From the IMG/VR virus record IMGVR_UViG_3300037541_000522, positions 33,812 to 97,811 of that record: DNA of 64,000 nucleotides. One strand, given 5' to 3'. Below, piece after piece: positions 1 through 9,013 of this stretch. Positions within the stretch are counted from its first letter, which is position 1, and each line of letters starts with the position of its first letter. The stretch comes from a virus. A program made the position numbers and the translations under genes. The notes beneath the pieces were generated by a model. The model was not told the DNA's origin and made no database searches. It saw nothing but the letters and a program-made list of their open reading frames with translations.

Positions 1-293
1 AACTTTTCCATCCTTAGGATCAATACAGTTAACTGCATAGCTCCAGGAGCACTTCAAGTCAGGATACGAATCTTGTACCCAATCTTTTTCTAGATTATCA
101 AATTTTTCTTTTTCACGACTAAAAGCTAGACATTCAATAGGAATATCTTTGTTATTAGTACCTTTTACCCAGTATACATAGCGTGGAAGAACCCCACCAA
201 TAAGCCTAACAGAGTTTTCTCCGTCTTTGTACTCGTAAGATTCAACTTTAGATGTTTGTGCTTTGCCTTTGGTTTGTTTAAATGAGAGTGCCA
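1..293 (-). CDS. Putative single-stranded DNA-binding protein (3' end cut by window edge)
   Basis: The gene starts at ATG 293 behind GAGGAAACAA and stays open for 97 codons to the window edge, so the C-terminus is missing. The visible part starts MALSFKQTKGK and carries RLIGGVLPRYVYWVKG and LKCSWSYAVN, the aromatic and basic pattern I associate with phage ssDNA-binding proteins. It lies downstream of the helicase in a leftward replication block. The family call rests on pattern memory only; another replication accessory protein is possible. Confidence 0.5.
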
Positions 294-679
294 TTTGTTT
301 CCTCGTATATAAATTTTATATGTGCGTGTTTAATTATTAATAGCGGATTGTGTTTAATTGTAGCTATATTTAAGTCTGGGTATAAGGTTAAGTCAAGATG
401 TTTTTGTTTTATGGTTTTATAGGAAAGATAATCTCTGCGTCCAGCTAGCCTAATATACTGTGCCTTAAATATTGCATCTGTTATTTTATCTTCAAATAGT
501 GCTTTTGGATTTAACAAATAACTACTGCCTGCTTCTAGCCCCAAAATAGGTTTGTACTTTTCTCGTGCATTTTTAGGTATCCGAATACCAAGAAAACACT
601 TATGTAGAGCTGCAACTAAATATTCAGGGTCGTTGTTTGTAGCAAACTCTAATTTGTTTAGGTTAAAAAAGAAGATCAT
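278..679 (-). CDS. Hypothetical protein, 133 aa
   Basis: I do not recognise this protein. It is soluble, lysine- and isoleucine-rich, and begins MIFFFNLNKLEF. A strong promoter lies just upstream at 698-726. Its last 16 bases overlap the start of the next gene, so the two are probably translationally coupled. It may act with the ssDNA-binding protein it precedes, but that is inference from position. Confidence 0.6.
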   Translation of the reverse strand: MIFFFNLNKLEFATNNDPEYLVAALHKCFLGIRIPKNAREKYKPILGLEAGSSYLLNPKALFEDKITDAIFKAQYIRLAGRRDYLSYKTIKQKHLDLTLYPDLNIATIKHNPLLIIKHAHIKFIYEETNGTLI

Positions 680-697
680 TCTTTGAAGTAAAATAAT

Positions 698-726
698 ATT
701 ATATCACTTTGTAGAACATTTTGCAA
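698..726 (-). promoter_or_regulatory. Sigma70-like promoter
   Basis: Leftward TTGCAA (721-726), 17-bp spacer, TATAAT (698-703). It lies in the gap between the helicase gene and the 133-aa gene and should drive the latter and the ssDNA-binding protein. Confidence 0.8.
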
Positions 727-737
727 GTCAAAATTTT

Positions 738-2030
738 TTAAACCGTTTCAATGTGCCAGCCCTTTCTAAGGTACAAGCCTAGGCGGTTTCTGTTTTGCTT
801 TTTATCAGCCCAACCAGCAAACTGTAGATCTACTACTAGTGGATCTAATTTACCAGGATGTTGTCGTTGTATTCTACCAATAACTTGCTCTAACAAGCTA
901 TCGTTGTTCATTGGTATTGCTAGGATAACACAGGAGAGTGAGTTGATTGAGATTCCTTCTGAGAAGATTTGTCTGCTACCAGCAATCGACATTTTTTCAC
1001 GGTTAAGGAGCTGTTGTTTAATCGTCTGACGCTCATCAAACCCGGTTTCGCCAGTAACCAACACACAATTTTCTCCGATGTATTCTTTGACATTTCGTAA
1101 AAACTCCACCCTATCTGCAATTATAAGTACTTGATGCCCTGTTTCTATTTCTTGTTTAGCAATGCCAGCAATAAACTCTTGATAACTGGTATCGTTTGCT
1201 AGTGTATTTACTTTTTCAACCCATGTAGCGCCATGTTTAAGTGTGATTCCAGTGTTAACTGTCCTGACCGTTGGGGCCAGTGTGTTACTTTGTGGGGGCT
1301 TGATAACATGATTTCCAAAATAATCTTGAAATAAGACGTGTTTTCCATCTTTACGTTGCATTGTTCCCGACAGAGCAATGCGAAATCTACTGTGAAAAGT
1401 GTCAATAATTTGTGTAAATGTTGTTGCTGGACAGTGGTGTGCTTCATCTAGAATAATTGTTCCAAATTCTTTGCTTAGTGTATTACAGTGCTTTACAAGC
1501 GTTTGCACATTAGCCACAGTAATAGCATGATCTTCCCAATCTAACTTACCACTACCTATAATTCCAGCTCTAATACCAAATAGGTTTTCTACTTCTTCAC
1601 ACCATTGATCTCTAAGCGCTGTAGTGTGAGTAATTACTAGTGTTTTTTGACCCAGCTTTCTAGCAAGATGTAGTGCGGTAAATGTTTTACCCCAGCCTAC
1701 TAGTGCATTAATAAAGCAGGTATCTGTAATCTCGTCACATACGGCCTGTTGTTCTGGGCGTAGCTCAAACTTAGGGTCTGGAAACGGAGCAGGAACAAGT
1801 ACTCGTTTATCTACTACTTCCCAGCCTTGAGGAATTAAATCTTTACGGCCTTGTGGAACACTAATAATACCATTACCAATTATTTTATAGTTTCTAATAG
1901 TTTCTATACTACTAAAATGTTTACTACCAGTATCTTTTTTAAACTTATAGGTAAGAGTATCAATAATTTTTTTAGATAGTTCTGCACCTGGATCATTTAA
2001 GTATATTTTATTACTTATGACTGCTTTCAT
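738..2030 (-). CDS. SF2 DNA helicase, T5 D10-like
   Basis: ATP-dependent superfamily 2 helicase of 430 aa. Walker A is VGWGKT (residues 111-116), the motif II box is DEAH (195-198), then a SGT motif III and a C-terminal GRIQR motif VI. The size and two-domain plan fit the phage T5 D10 and UvsW-like helicases that remodel forks and branched DNA. It sits at the end of a polymerase-containing block, as D10 does in T5. The exact substrate cannot be read from sequence. Confidence 0.85.
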   Translation of the reverse strand: MKAVISNKIYLNDPGAELSKKIIDTLTYKFKKDTGSKHFSSIETIRNYKIIGNGIISVPQGRKDLIPQGWEVVDKRVLVPAPFPDPKFELRPEQQAVCDEITDTCFINALVGWGKTFTALHLARKLGQKTLVITHTTALRDQWCEEVENLFGIRAGIIGSGKLDWEDHAITVANVQTLVKHCNTLSKEFGTIILDEAHHCPATTFTQIIDTFHSRFRIALSGTMQRKDGKHVLFQDYFGNHVIKPPQSNTLAPTVRTVNTGITLKHGATWVEKVNTLANDTSYQEFIAGIAKQEIETGHQVLIIADRVEFLRNVKEYIGENCVLVTGETGFDERQTIKQQLLNREKMSIAGSRQIFSEGISINSLSCVILAIPMNNDSLLEQVIGRIQRQHPGKLDPLVVDLQFAGWADKKQNRNRLGLYLRKGWHIETV

Positions 2031-2033
2031 TTG

Positions 2034-2573
2034 CTAGATTAGCCTGTAGGTAGTTTTAAATTGATCCAAGTATAAGCCGTATAACATATAACCTAAACCC
2101 CACTGTAGTATACCAGCATAGCGTTCACCATTTTGTGGATGTCTGAGAGACTTAAATCTCTGATCTAGACCCTCAATTTCTAGAATACACCCTAGATTGG
2201 TCGCAGGTAACACCCTTTTAATCTTCCGGCAAACCAGCTTGGCGCGTGTGGATTTTTTGTACTGAAATAAGTTTCCATGGTTGTCTATAAACCATGTAGT
2301 AGGCTTTGCTAATTTTATTAAATCCACCAAGAAGTATATTGCGCGAGTAATAGGAAACAGTTTTGATTGGTCAAGCTGATATTTTAAGTGCAATCGTCTC
2401 AGCCCTAGGGTCGGTGCATCTACAGTTCTATCGTCTACAAGACGAAAACCTATAAAACTATTTGTAGAATCTTTATCTACGTACTCTTTAGAGTAGAACA
2501 CAACCCCATCCTCAACAGTAGGCTTGTGCTCTCCTAGTCTAAATACGGGCCAGACGATCTCCCCTAAATTCAT
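2034..2573 (-). CDS. Hypothetical protein between polymerase and helicase
   Basis: I chose ATG 2573 (MNLGEIVWPVF), behind GAGGAAACTT, rather than a longer frame with no ribosome site. The 179-aa product overlaps the end of the polymerase gene by 35 bases and ends 4 bases before the helicase start, so it is part of the replication operon. I see no catalytic motif. A basic patch RAKLVCRKIKR is present. Confidence 0.65.
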   Translation of the reverse strand: MNLGEIVWPVFRLGEHKPTVEDGVVFYSKEYVDKDSTNSFIGFRLVDDRTVDAPTLGLRRLHLKYQLDQSKLFPITRAIYFLVDLIKLAKPTTWFIDNHGNLFQYKKSTRAKLVCRKIKRVLPATNLGCILEIEGLDQRFKSLRHPQNGERYAGILQWGLGYMLYGLYLDQFKTTYRLI

Positions 2574-4821
2574 AAGTTTCCTCAAAAGATCCAAAACTGT
2601 AGTCATCACCAATATCTTGGTCTACTCCAATAGGTGAGCCAGAAATACTGCACCCACGATCAGTTTGAGTTCTAGTTTTTAGGATTTTGCAATAAGTATC
2701 AACATCTTTTTCATTAACTAGCGCAACAATAGAGTCATGTACTAACATGAATATTTTAGCATCCAAACCAAGTTTATTGACTTCTTGTTGAGTTTCCATT
2801 GCAGCCAGCAAGTTCATATCGCTGGCTAGAGATTGTACTTCGCTGTTAATACCGCTGCGTACCTCGTGCGCTGCAATACCTTTATCACTAGAAAACACAT
2901 TGGGCAACCTACGCTTTCTGCCAAAAAAGCTATAAGTAAACCCATTTTCTTCAATAAACCGTTTGCGACCGTCCAGCCACTTTTTTAGTTTATTAAACTT
3001 GTTAAAATATGCGTCAATGTCATCTTGTGCCTGTCTAACTGGATAAGGCTTTCCAGTAGCTTTTGTAACAGTTACAGACACTTTTTGAGCACCAGATCCA
3101 TATAGGATACCAAAGCTAATAGCCTTAGCACTTTGCCGCATTTCTGGGTATAGTTTCTTAACCTGATCTACTTCACAAGGCAGATTAAACACCATTTTAG
3201 CAATCGTACTGTGAAAGTCTCCGCCGCTGCTAAACACTTGTTGCAGGTTTTTATCTGCACTTAATACAGCCGCATAATACATCTCTGCAGTAGTCAAGTC
3301 TTGCGAGATTATTTTGTAGCCCAAGGGAGCTCGGATACATCCTTTAATAATTGGATCATCTCGTGGTATTTGTTGTGCATTAAATTTACCGCTAGAACTA
3401 AGTCGGCCACTTGTTGTGAAAATAAGATTAAAATTAGTCCTAATTCTACCATCTTTGTCTAGCTCCGGCAGGATTTTATTGATATAAGTATTTTGAATTT
3501 TACCTAATTGCCTAACCTTTAGGATAGCACCTGGCAGAGGGTGTTCTTCACTAAGTTTTTCTAGGACTTCGGCGTCTGTAGAAACCGCTCCGGTACTAGT
3601 TTTTTTACCTGTAGGCTGTAGTCCAACATAGTCGAATAGTACCTCACGTAGATGAAACACAGAATTAGCGTTAAAGATTTTACCAGAATCTTTTTCAAAT
3701 TCTTGTACCTCCTTGTAGGTAAATATAGCCTGTTTTGCTTCTTCAATCTGATCGTCTAGATAAAGTTTTGCTGCCTGCATTCTTTTTACACTAATAGGAA
3801 TACCTACTTCTTCCATATTCATGAGAAACACAGTACCATCGATTAACAGATTTTTATATACCCACAAAAACTTATCATTCTTTTGAATAATAGGCCAGAA
3901 CTTTTGATATAGCTCATAGGTTACAGCAGTATCAATACTTGCATATTCTGAGATAATATCAAAAGGAATCAAATCATAGGTAAACTGCTCTTCTAGAATA
4001 CCTTTTGATCTACAGTATTCTTTTTTGAAAGTGTCTAGAGCAGAATCATAATCACCAAAATCTGTGTACTTTAGGGCTAGTTCTTTTAAGCCATGACTAT
4101 CAGTTTCATCAAGCACATAGTGCATAACCATAGTGTCATGAACATGGTCTGGTCTAAAGTCAATTCCAAGATGATAGCGAATCATCTTAAAGTCAAACTT
4201 TAGATTATGAAATACAATGTCAAAAGTATCAGCAATTTCTTGAATAAGCTGAATACATTCTTCATCTAGACAATCTGTAAGAATGTATCTGCCATGTTTT
4301 GACCTGTAGGTTACACTAAGGCCAAGCACATAGCCATCTCGAGGATATAGTGCGGTAGTTTCTGTATCCATACACACCACGCCCTGGGCACCAGCCAAAA
4401 CCTCCCTAAAGAATTCTTTAGCCTCTACAGTATCATCAATACCCTTATAGTCGCCAGCCTGTAGTGGCTTAACTTCACCATTATAAATTTTGATGATTTT
4501 GTCTAGTGCACGCTCAAAGTCAGGTTTACCCTCTGGCTTGAACGCAAGCATTGCCGGGTTAGTAATACACACAAACTTATCGTCTACTAGCTGCCCAGCC
4601 ATGTTAGTAACGCTGGTAACTTTAGCATATTCTTTAGCAGCTTCTGCGCCCACTAGAATAACTAGATCATACAGTTCATGATCAAAATCTAAATCAACAT
4701 CTTTTTTGAGCAACTTAGTAATAGGAACACTACTCATATGAAAGTGTTCAAACTCAAAAAGAAAGTAGTCAGAATATCTAGTTCTATTTGGTGCTTTGTC
4801 AATTAAGGCTACGCGCTTCAT
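2539..4821 (-). CDS. Family A DNA polymerase with 3'-5' exonuclease
   Basis: Replicative polymerase of 760 aa. The exonuclease domain has Exo I DTE (residues 152-154), Exo II HNLKFDFK and Exo III YASIDTAV. The polymerase domain has motif A around QDLTTAEMYYAA, motif B RQSAKAISFGILYGSG and motif C MLVHDSIV. Motif A is somewhat diverged from the usual DYSQIE form. Its ATG overlaps the primase stop (ATGA). T5-like phages use one such enzyme as their only replicase, and this is the likely role here. Confidence 0.95.
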   Translation of the reverse strand: MKRVALIDKAPNRTRYSDYFLFEFEHFHMSSVPITKLLKKDVDLDFDHELYDLVILVGAEAAKEYAKVTSVTNMAGQLVDDKFVCITNPAMLAFKPEGKPDFERALDKIIKIYNGEVKPLQAGDYKGIDDTVEAKEFFREVLAGAQGVVCMDTETTALYPRDGYVLGLSVTYRSKHGRYILTDCLDEECIQLIQEIADTFDIVFHNLKFDFKMIRYHLGIDFRPDHVHDTMVMHYVLDETDSHGLKELALKYTDFGDYDSALDTFKKEYCRSKGILEEQFTYDLIPFDIISEYASIDTAVTYELYQKFWPIIQKNDKFLWVYKNLLIDGTVFLMNMEEVGIPISVKRMQAAKLYLDDQIEEAKQAIFTYKEVQEFEKDSGKIFNANSVFHLREVLFDYVGLQPTGKKTSTGAVSTDAEVLEKLSEEHPLPGAILKVRQLGKIQNTYINKILPELDKDGRIRTNFNLIFTTSGRLSSSGKFNAQQIPRDDPIIKGCIRAPLGYKIISQDLTTAEMYYAAVLSADKNLQQVFSSGGDFHSTIAKMVFNLPCEVDQVKKLYPEMRQSAKAISFGILYGSGAQKVSVTVTKATGKPYPVRQAQDDIDAYFNKFNKLKKWLDGRKRFIEENGFTYSFFGRKRRLPNVFSSDKGIAAHEVRSGINSEVQSLASDMNLLAAMETQQEVNKLGLDAKIFMLVHDSIVALVNEKDVDTYCKILKTRTQTDRGCSISGSPIGVDQDIGDDYSFGSFEETYEFRGDRLARI

Positions 4822-5678
4822 GTGTTATATCCAATATAATTTTTTATGCTGTCTACTGTTTCTTGATCTAGTTCGCCAGGGTCTGTATCTTCAGGTAGAT
4901 TTATAATTTCTACTAGAAATCCACAATCTTCAATTAGTGGTTTTAGTGTTTGCATAGCATTTTGACCTGCTTCGTCGCCATCAAACATCAAGTAGATTTT
5001 TGTTATACCTTGGGCTCTGTATGGTAATAGTTTAAGCTGTGTATCGTTTTGAAGTGTATTTGTACCAAATGTGCATACTACTGGGTGTAGTCCTTTATCG
5101 TAGACATTTAGTAAATCAAATATGCCTTCAACCATCACTAGGCTAGTTGATTCGTACGGCATATGTGGTGGGAATAAGGGAATCTGCACACCACTAGGAT
5201 AATTTACATATCTAGGATTGCCATTGCTCATAGTATGCCGGGCTACAAATACTTGGATTTTATTAGTAATGTCCCAAATAGGAAACACTATTCTATCCTG
5301 AAGTTTTTCTACTTGATTTGTATAAAATGCTTCAAATTTCTTTAAAGTTTTTGGACTAATACCTCTAAATTGCTTTGTGTAAGGAGTAGCTCCTAGAGGC
5401 ATATCTAGTCCAGTATTTGTAACCATAAGATCACGTAATTTTTTCTTTAATTTAGCTATTTTAATTGGTACTGGATTTGTAAAAACATTAAAATGTTTAA
5501 ATACATTTGTTTTAAATCCGCAGCTAAAGCAGTGGGCGACTCCAGTTACTCGATCTATTCTAAAACTAGGATTTGAATCGTCATGCTCTGGATTAATACA
5601 TTTTACAAGATAATCTCTGCCGCTTACGGTATAACTTAATCCTTGTTTTTGCAATAGTTCTAGTACTGGATCGCTCAT
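4818..5678 (-). CDS. DnaG-type DNA primase
   Basis: 286 aa. The N-terminus carries a CHC2-like zinc finger (C and H in CINPEHDD, then HCFSCG) and the middle carries a TOPRIM fold with EGIFD and the DGDEAG acidic pair. It makes RNA primers for lagging-strand synthesis. It lies directly after the DnaB-like helicase and overlaps the polymerase start, so helicase, primase and polymerase are co-translated. Confidence 0.9.
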   Translation of the reverse strand: MSDPVLELLQKQGLSYTVSGRDYLVKCINPEHDDSNPSFRIDRVTGVAHCFSCGFKTNVFKHFNVFTNPVPIKIAKLKKKLRDLMVTNTGLDMPLGATPYTKQFRGISPKTLKKFEAFYTNQVEKLQDRIVFPIWDITNKIQVFVARHTMSNGNPRYVNYPSGVQIPLFPPHMPYESTSLVMVEGIFDLLNVYDKGLHPVVCTFGTNTLQNDTQLKLLPYRAQGITKIYLMFDGDEAGQNAMQTLKPLIEDCGFLVEIINLPEDTDPGELDQETVDSIKNYIGYNT

Positions 5679-7055
5679 TTATGTGTTCCAAGGTAGATCG
5701 TCTACTGGTTCTTGTGTTTTCTTAGTTTTTCCTGCGCGTTTTACTTTTTCTTCGTGCTCTGGTTTTTCTATAGTTTGAGGACTAATACGTAGTGTATCCC
5801 AATCAATAGGACAGGTAAACTGCATTTCTTTACCGCCACGTATTTTAGTAGTTTCAAAGGTAATTGCTTGCTTTTCTTTATCGTGTGCTTCCATTACTAA
5901 TGCAATATCGGCAGCATCAAGAATACCTTTTGAAAATCTTGCCTCACCACTGGCATCAATTTGATACGGACTTACTAGTACTATTTCATACTTACGAGCC
6001 AGATTCTTTAATTTTTTGGATACCTCAATTTGTGGTTTCCAGTCATACTGGTCTATACCATCGGCAACAATTTGATTTAAGTAGTCTACTACTACAACAG
6101 CTAGTTTATCGCCAAATCTAGCCTTCATTTTACCAATGTGCAAGTCAATAGCACCTATGCTCAAGTCTCTATCATCAACAATAACCATTTGATTGGTTTG
6201 TTTTAGACGATAGTTTCTGACTAGTGTTTCTTCAAATTTAAATCTATCTCTGTGACGCATAAACTCTAGAACGGTTTGATCCGCATCTTCAAACATCTCG
6301 GCTCTGGCTTTTACTACTTTAAGCACTTCTTCATCAGTTAATTTATTTTGTTTTAGGCTTTGATGATTAACATTAGCTAGAATAGCTAGGTTTCGCTCCA
6401 TTACTTCTATAGCTGTCATCTCTATGCTAAAGTAAAGGCAACTATTACCACTCTCATACTGATTAATAAAAATATTACTACTAGTAATACTCTTACCGCT
6501 ACCTCGTTTACCACCGATGAGTATGAGTTCCTGTCTAGCCACGCCGCCAAGCACAGCATCAAAAGTATTGTTAAGTCCAAGATAAACACGTTCTTTTTCT
6601 AACTCTTGAGGATTGCGGAATAGAAGAATATCGCTCATTGTGTATACTTTTTCACTAGTATGAGTCTTTTCTTCTATGGTTAGGGCTATTGTTGATAAGT
6701 TTTCTTTTATTTCGTTGGAGTCGTAAAGTGGCAGTTTGTCTACAAATTTATCTAATAATTTTACAGTTTCGTTCTGAGTATACTGATCTATAAGAGCATC
6801 AAGGGCTACTTCAGCACTAACATCGGGTAACTCAGTTAGCTTTAGTGTAGCTAGAGTTTTAGCTGCCGGACCTTCTCTAATAGTAAGTTCTAAGTCATCA
6901 AAGTTAGGTAGTTTATTATACCGTTCATAGTGCTTATTGATGACACTATACAAAGAGGAGTATGCCGGGTCTAAAAACACCAGCTTAAGCTTTGCCCATA
7001 TATCTAGGCTCTGCTCAGATAGCAATTTATTTAAGACTACGGCGGATACATCCAC
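5679..7055 (-). CDS. Replicative DNA helicase, DnaB/RecA-like
   Basis: 458 aa. The RecA-like motor domain has Walker A GGKRGSGKS and Walker B LAVVVVDYLNQ. The N-terminal third is helical and probably the primase or loader contact region. The C-terminus is a charged tail ending DDLPWNT, which may be a protein-docking peptide. It is immediately followed by primase, giving the standard phage helicase-primase pair. Confidence 0.9.
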   Translation of the reverse strand: MDVSAVVLNKLLSEQSLDIWAKLKLVFLDPAYSSLYSVINKHYERYNKLPNFDDLELTIREGPAAKTLATLKLTELPDVSAEVALDALIDQYTQNETVKLLDKFVDKLPLYDSNEIKENLSTIALTIEEKTHTSEKVYTMSDILLFRNPQELEKERVYLGLNNTFDAVLGGVARQELILIGGKRGSGKSITSSNIFINQYESGNSCLYFSIEMTAIEVMERNLAILANVNHQSLKQNKLTDEEVLKVVKARAEMFEDADQTVLEFMRHRDRFKFEETLVRNYRLKQTNQMVIVDDRDLSIGAIDLHIGKMKARFGDKLAVVVVDYLNQIVADGIDQYDWKPQIEVSKKLKNLARKYEIVLVSPYQIDASGEARFSKGILDAADIALVMEAHDKEKQAITFETTKIRGGKEMQFTCPIDWDTLRISPQTIEKPEHEEKVKRAGKTKKTQEPVDDLPWNT

Positions 7056-7056
7056 A

Positions 7057-7356
7057 TTAACCTACCTTAGATTCATTGTCTACTATAACTTGGTCTATAA
7101 TTTCTGTAACTTTATAAACAATATTTTCTCGTAACTTTTTAATATCTTGCTGATAACTACTACCTTTGTCAAATAGTAGACTTAGCTGTTCATGTGTTAC
7201 GAGCTGTTGTAAGCCAAAATATATATGGTCGTATGCCATTGTAGATTCTGGCATGACTTCTACTTGAGCTTGGCGACCATAGTTATGTACTGCTTGCTTT
7301 ACTACTTCTTCTACAGTAAACGATTCTGTATCGTGATATGTGATTGTAACTTTCAT
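7057..7356 (-). CDS. Hypothetical protein, 99 aa, start of replication sub-operon
   Basis: I do not recognise it. Its stop overlaps the helicase start (TAATG). It is the first gene after the internal terminator at 7373-7404, so its level and that of the helicase-primase-polymerase genes may depend on readthrough. The N-terminal half is beta-rich and the C-terminal half helical. Confidence 0.6.
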   Translation of the reverse strand: MKVTITYHDTESFTVEEVVKQAVHNYGRQAQVEVMPESTMAYDHIYFGLQQLVTHEQLSLLFDKGSSYQQDIKKLRENIVYKVTEIIDQVIVDNESKVG

Positions 7357-7372
7357 TTACAGTATCCAAAGT

Positions 7373-7404
7373 AAAAAGGCCGGGAGTTGATTAGACTCCC
7401 GGCC
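7373..7404 (-). terminator. Intrinsic terminator inside the replication block
   Basis: Ten-pair GC-rich stem (GGCCGGGAGT with ACTCCCGGCC) followed on the leftward strand by TTTTT. It lies just after the D5-position gene. A second palindrome at 7413-7432 overlaps the end of that gene. No separate promoter is visible before the next gene, so partial termination is likely. Confidence 0.85.
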
Positions 7405-7425
7405 TAGTGTTATGCCTAATCTAGA

Positions 7426-8172
7426 TTAGGCAGCAGCTTTAGCCTCGGCCTTGGCTTTCTTGTCTGCGCCTTTGTAATCGGCAACATTAATTCCGCGGCG
7501 GGTAAGAAGGGTACGAAGACCACGCTCAGTCTTATCAACTTCTTTGGCAATCTCTGCTACAGTCATAGTAGCAATACGACTACCAAGAGCAACGATAGGA
7601 TCAACCTGATCTTTAGCATGGGACTCGCGCTGTGCGGGAATCTTAGCAATTTGACCTTTACGAGTAAGGCTAAGAGCCTTGCCACGTACACTTGCAACAG
7701 TCTTGTTAAGGGCAGCAGCAATATCCTCGATAAAGGCACCGCGCTCAGCCATTTGAACAAATTTTGCTTCTTCAGCTTCTGTGTAAGTACGAGCAACTTC
7801 AACTTTCTCGGCAGGCTTTACAGCGCCGGTAAGTTCTAGGGCAAGAAGTTTACCCTGAATCTGTTTAGCAGTAAACTTGCCATCAGCAAAGTTTTCTGCA
7901 ATTTCTTTGTAGGTATAACGACCAACATTATCCTCAACAAAGTTGGCAAGATCATCAGTCTCGTCTTCGGTGAAGGCAGTGGTCTTTTCTTTGGCCATGC
8001 TAGCAACATCACGGTCTAGCTGGCGGAGTTTAGCAGCAATACTACGAGTAGTGAATCCAAGGGTTTCGGCGGCTTCTTCAACTTTAGCTACGCTAACGGG
8101 GCTTTGGCTACCAACGATTTGAAGCAGTTGGTCAACAACCTCGTCATTCCATTTTTTAGCTTTTTCAGTCAT
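7426..8172 (-). CDS. Multi-HTH DNA-binding protein at the T5 D5 position
   Basis: 248 aa with about four repeated helix-turn-helix-like units, each with an R/K-x-I/V-x-x-K-L core: TTRSIAAKL, TAKQIQGKL, TVASVRGKA, TERGLRTLL. The tail is lysine/alanine-rich. The repeat core matches the single-unit paralogs encoded at 34.7-41.1 kb. It lies between ligase and helicase as the D5 DNA-binding protein does in T5. It probably coats or regulates phage DNA. Homology to D5 itself is inferred from position only. Confidence 0.65.
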   Translation of the reverse strand: MTEKAKKWNDEVVDQLLQIVGSQSPVSVAKVEEAAETLGFTTRSIAAKLRQLDRDVASMAKEKTTAFTEDETDDLANFVEDNVGRYTYKEIAENFADGKFTAKQIQGKLLALELTGAVKPAEKVEVARTYTEAEEAKFVQMAERGAFIEDIAAALNKTVASVRGKALSLTRKGQIAKIPAQRESHAKDQVDPIVALGSRIATMTVAEIAKEVDKTERGLRTLLTRRGINVADYKGADKKAKAEAKAAA

Positions 8173-8926
8173 CTTTATTTTCTTTCAAAAATTGTTGTAG
8201 GTCTGTGATAATTTTAATATTTAGTTCTTCGGCACGTTTACGCTTAGAACTAGATTTGTCAGATTCGTCAACTAGAAAGTCTAGGGATTTGGTTACAGTT
8301 TCGGAAATTTTAAATCCAAGCTGTTCAAGTTGATCGTATGCTTCTTGTTTTGTTTTGAAACTTTTTAGTTTACCAGTAATACAAATAGTTTTTCTATCTT
8401 CTAGGGCATCTACTACATGGTTAGAGTGAAATGAGAACGGCAGAAATTCTCTCATTTCTTGAAAATCTGTTTGAATCCAATTCATAAGATTTTCGGTGGC
8501 TTTTTCCCCTAAACCAGCTTCACGGCATTTTTCTGTGGTAAGTTCGTCAATATGACTGATTACTTTAGAAACTTTCTGTGATGCGGTGTTACCAATTAAG
8601 GGAATACTAAAACTTGCTAGGACTTCGGCTAGACTTGCACTACGGCTGCGATTGATTTCATCAATCAGTTTCTCAGCCATACGCTCACTGCCCAAGCACT
8701 CAGCAATCTCACTTTCCTCTAGGTAGTAGAGTTCAGTAATATCTGCCAGTTCTAGTTTTTCTATAGTCTTAGAACCCATGCCCTTGATACCAAGGGTTTT
8801 GCAGAAGTGTTCTAACTTTTTATCAAGCTGAGCACTACAAGCCTGATTCCGGCAAAACAGCTGGTCATTAACCCACTCAAGTGGGTATTCACAACACGGA
8901 CAATTTGTGGGAATCGTGATTTTCAT
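8165..8926 (-). CDS. ligB: NAD-dependent DNA ligase, C-terminal subunit
   Basis: 253 aa. It starts with a four-cysteine zinc finger (CPCCEYPL, then CRNQAC), continues with helix-hairpin-helix repeats and ends in a BRCT domain (KTICITGKL). The nucleotidyl-transferase half is absent; it is encoded next door at 9014-9970. T5 has the same two-gene ligase. It has its own promoter (8953-8981) and overlaps the D5-position gene by 8 bases. Symbol follows T5 usage. Confidence 0.9.
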   Translation of the reverse strand: MKITIPTNCPCCEYPLEWVNDQLFCRNQACSAQLDKKLEHFCKTLGIKGMGSKTIEKLELADITELYYLEESEIAECLGSERMAEKLIDEINRSRSASLAEVLASFSIPLIGNTASQKVSKVISHIDELTTEKCREAGLGEKATENLMNWIQTDFQEMREFLPFSFHSNHVVDALEDRKTICITGKLKSFKTKQEAYDQLEQLGFKISETVTKSLDFLVDESDKSSSKRKRAEELNIKIITDLQQFLKENKDD

Positions 8927-8952
8927 GGGGTTTTATCCAACAGAATATAAAT

Positions 8953-8981
8953 ATTATACACTAATTGTATAGGCTTAGCAA
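8953..8981 (-). promoter_or_regulatory. Sigma70-like promoter
   Basis: TTGCTA (8976-8981), 17-bp spacer, TATAAT (8953-8958), in the gap between the two ligase genes. It should drive the C-terminal ligase gene and the D5-position gene. Confidence 0.8.
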
Positions 8982-9013
8982 GTCTAAATTTTACTTGCCC
9001 GAGCCTGATAAAT

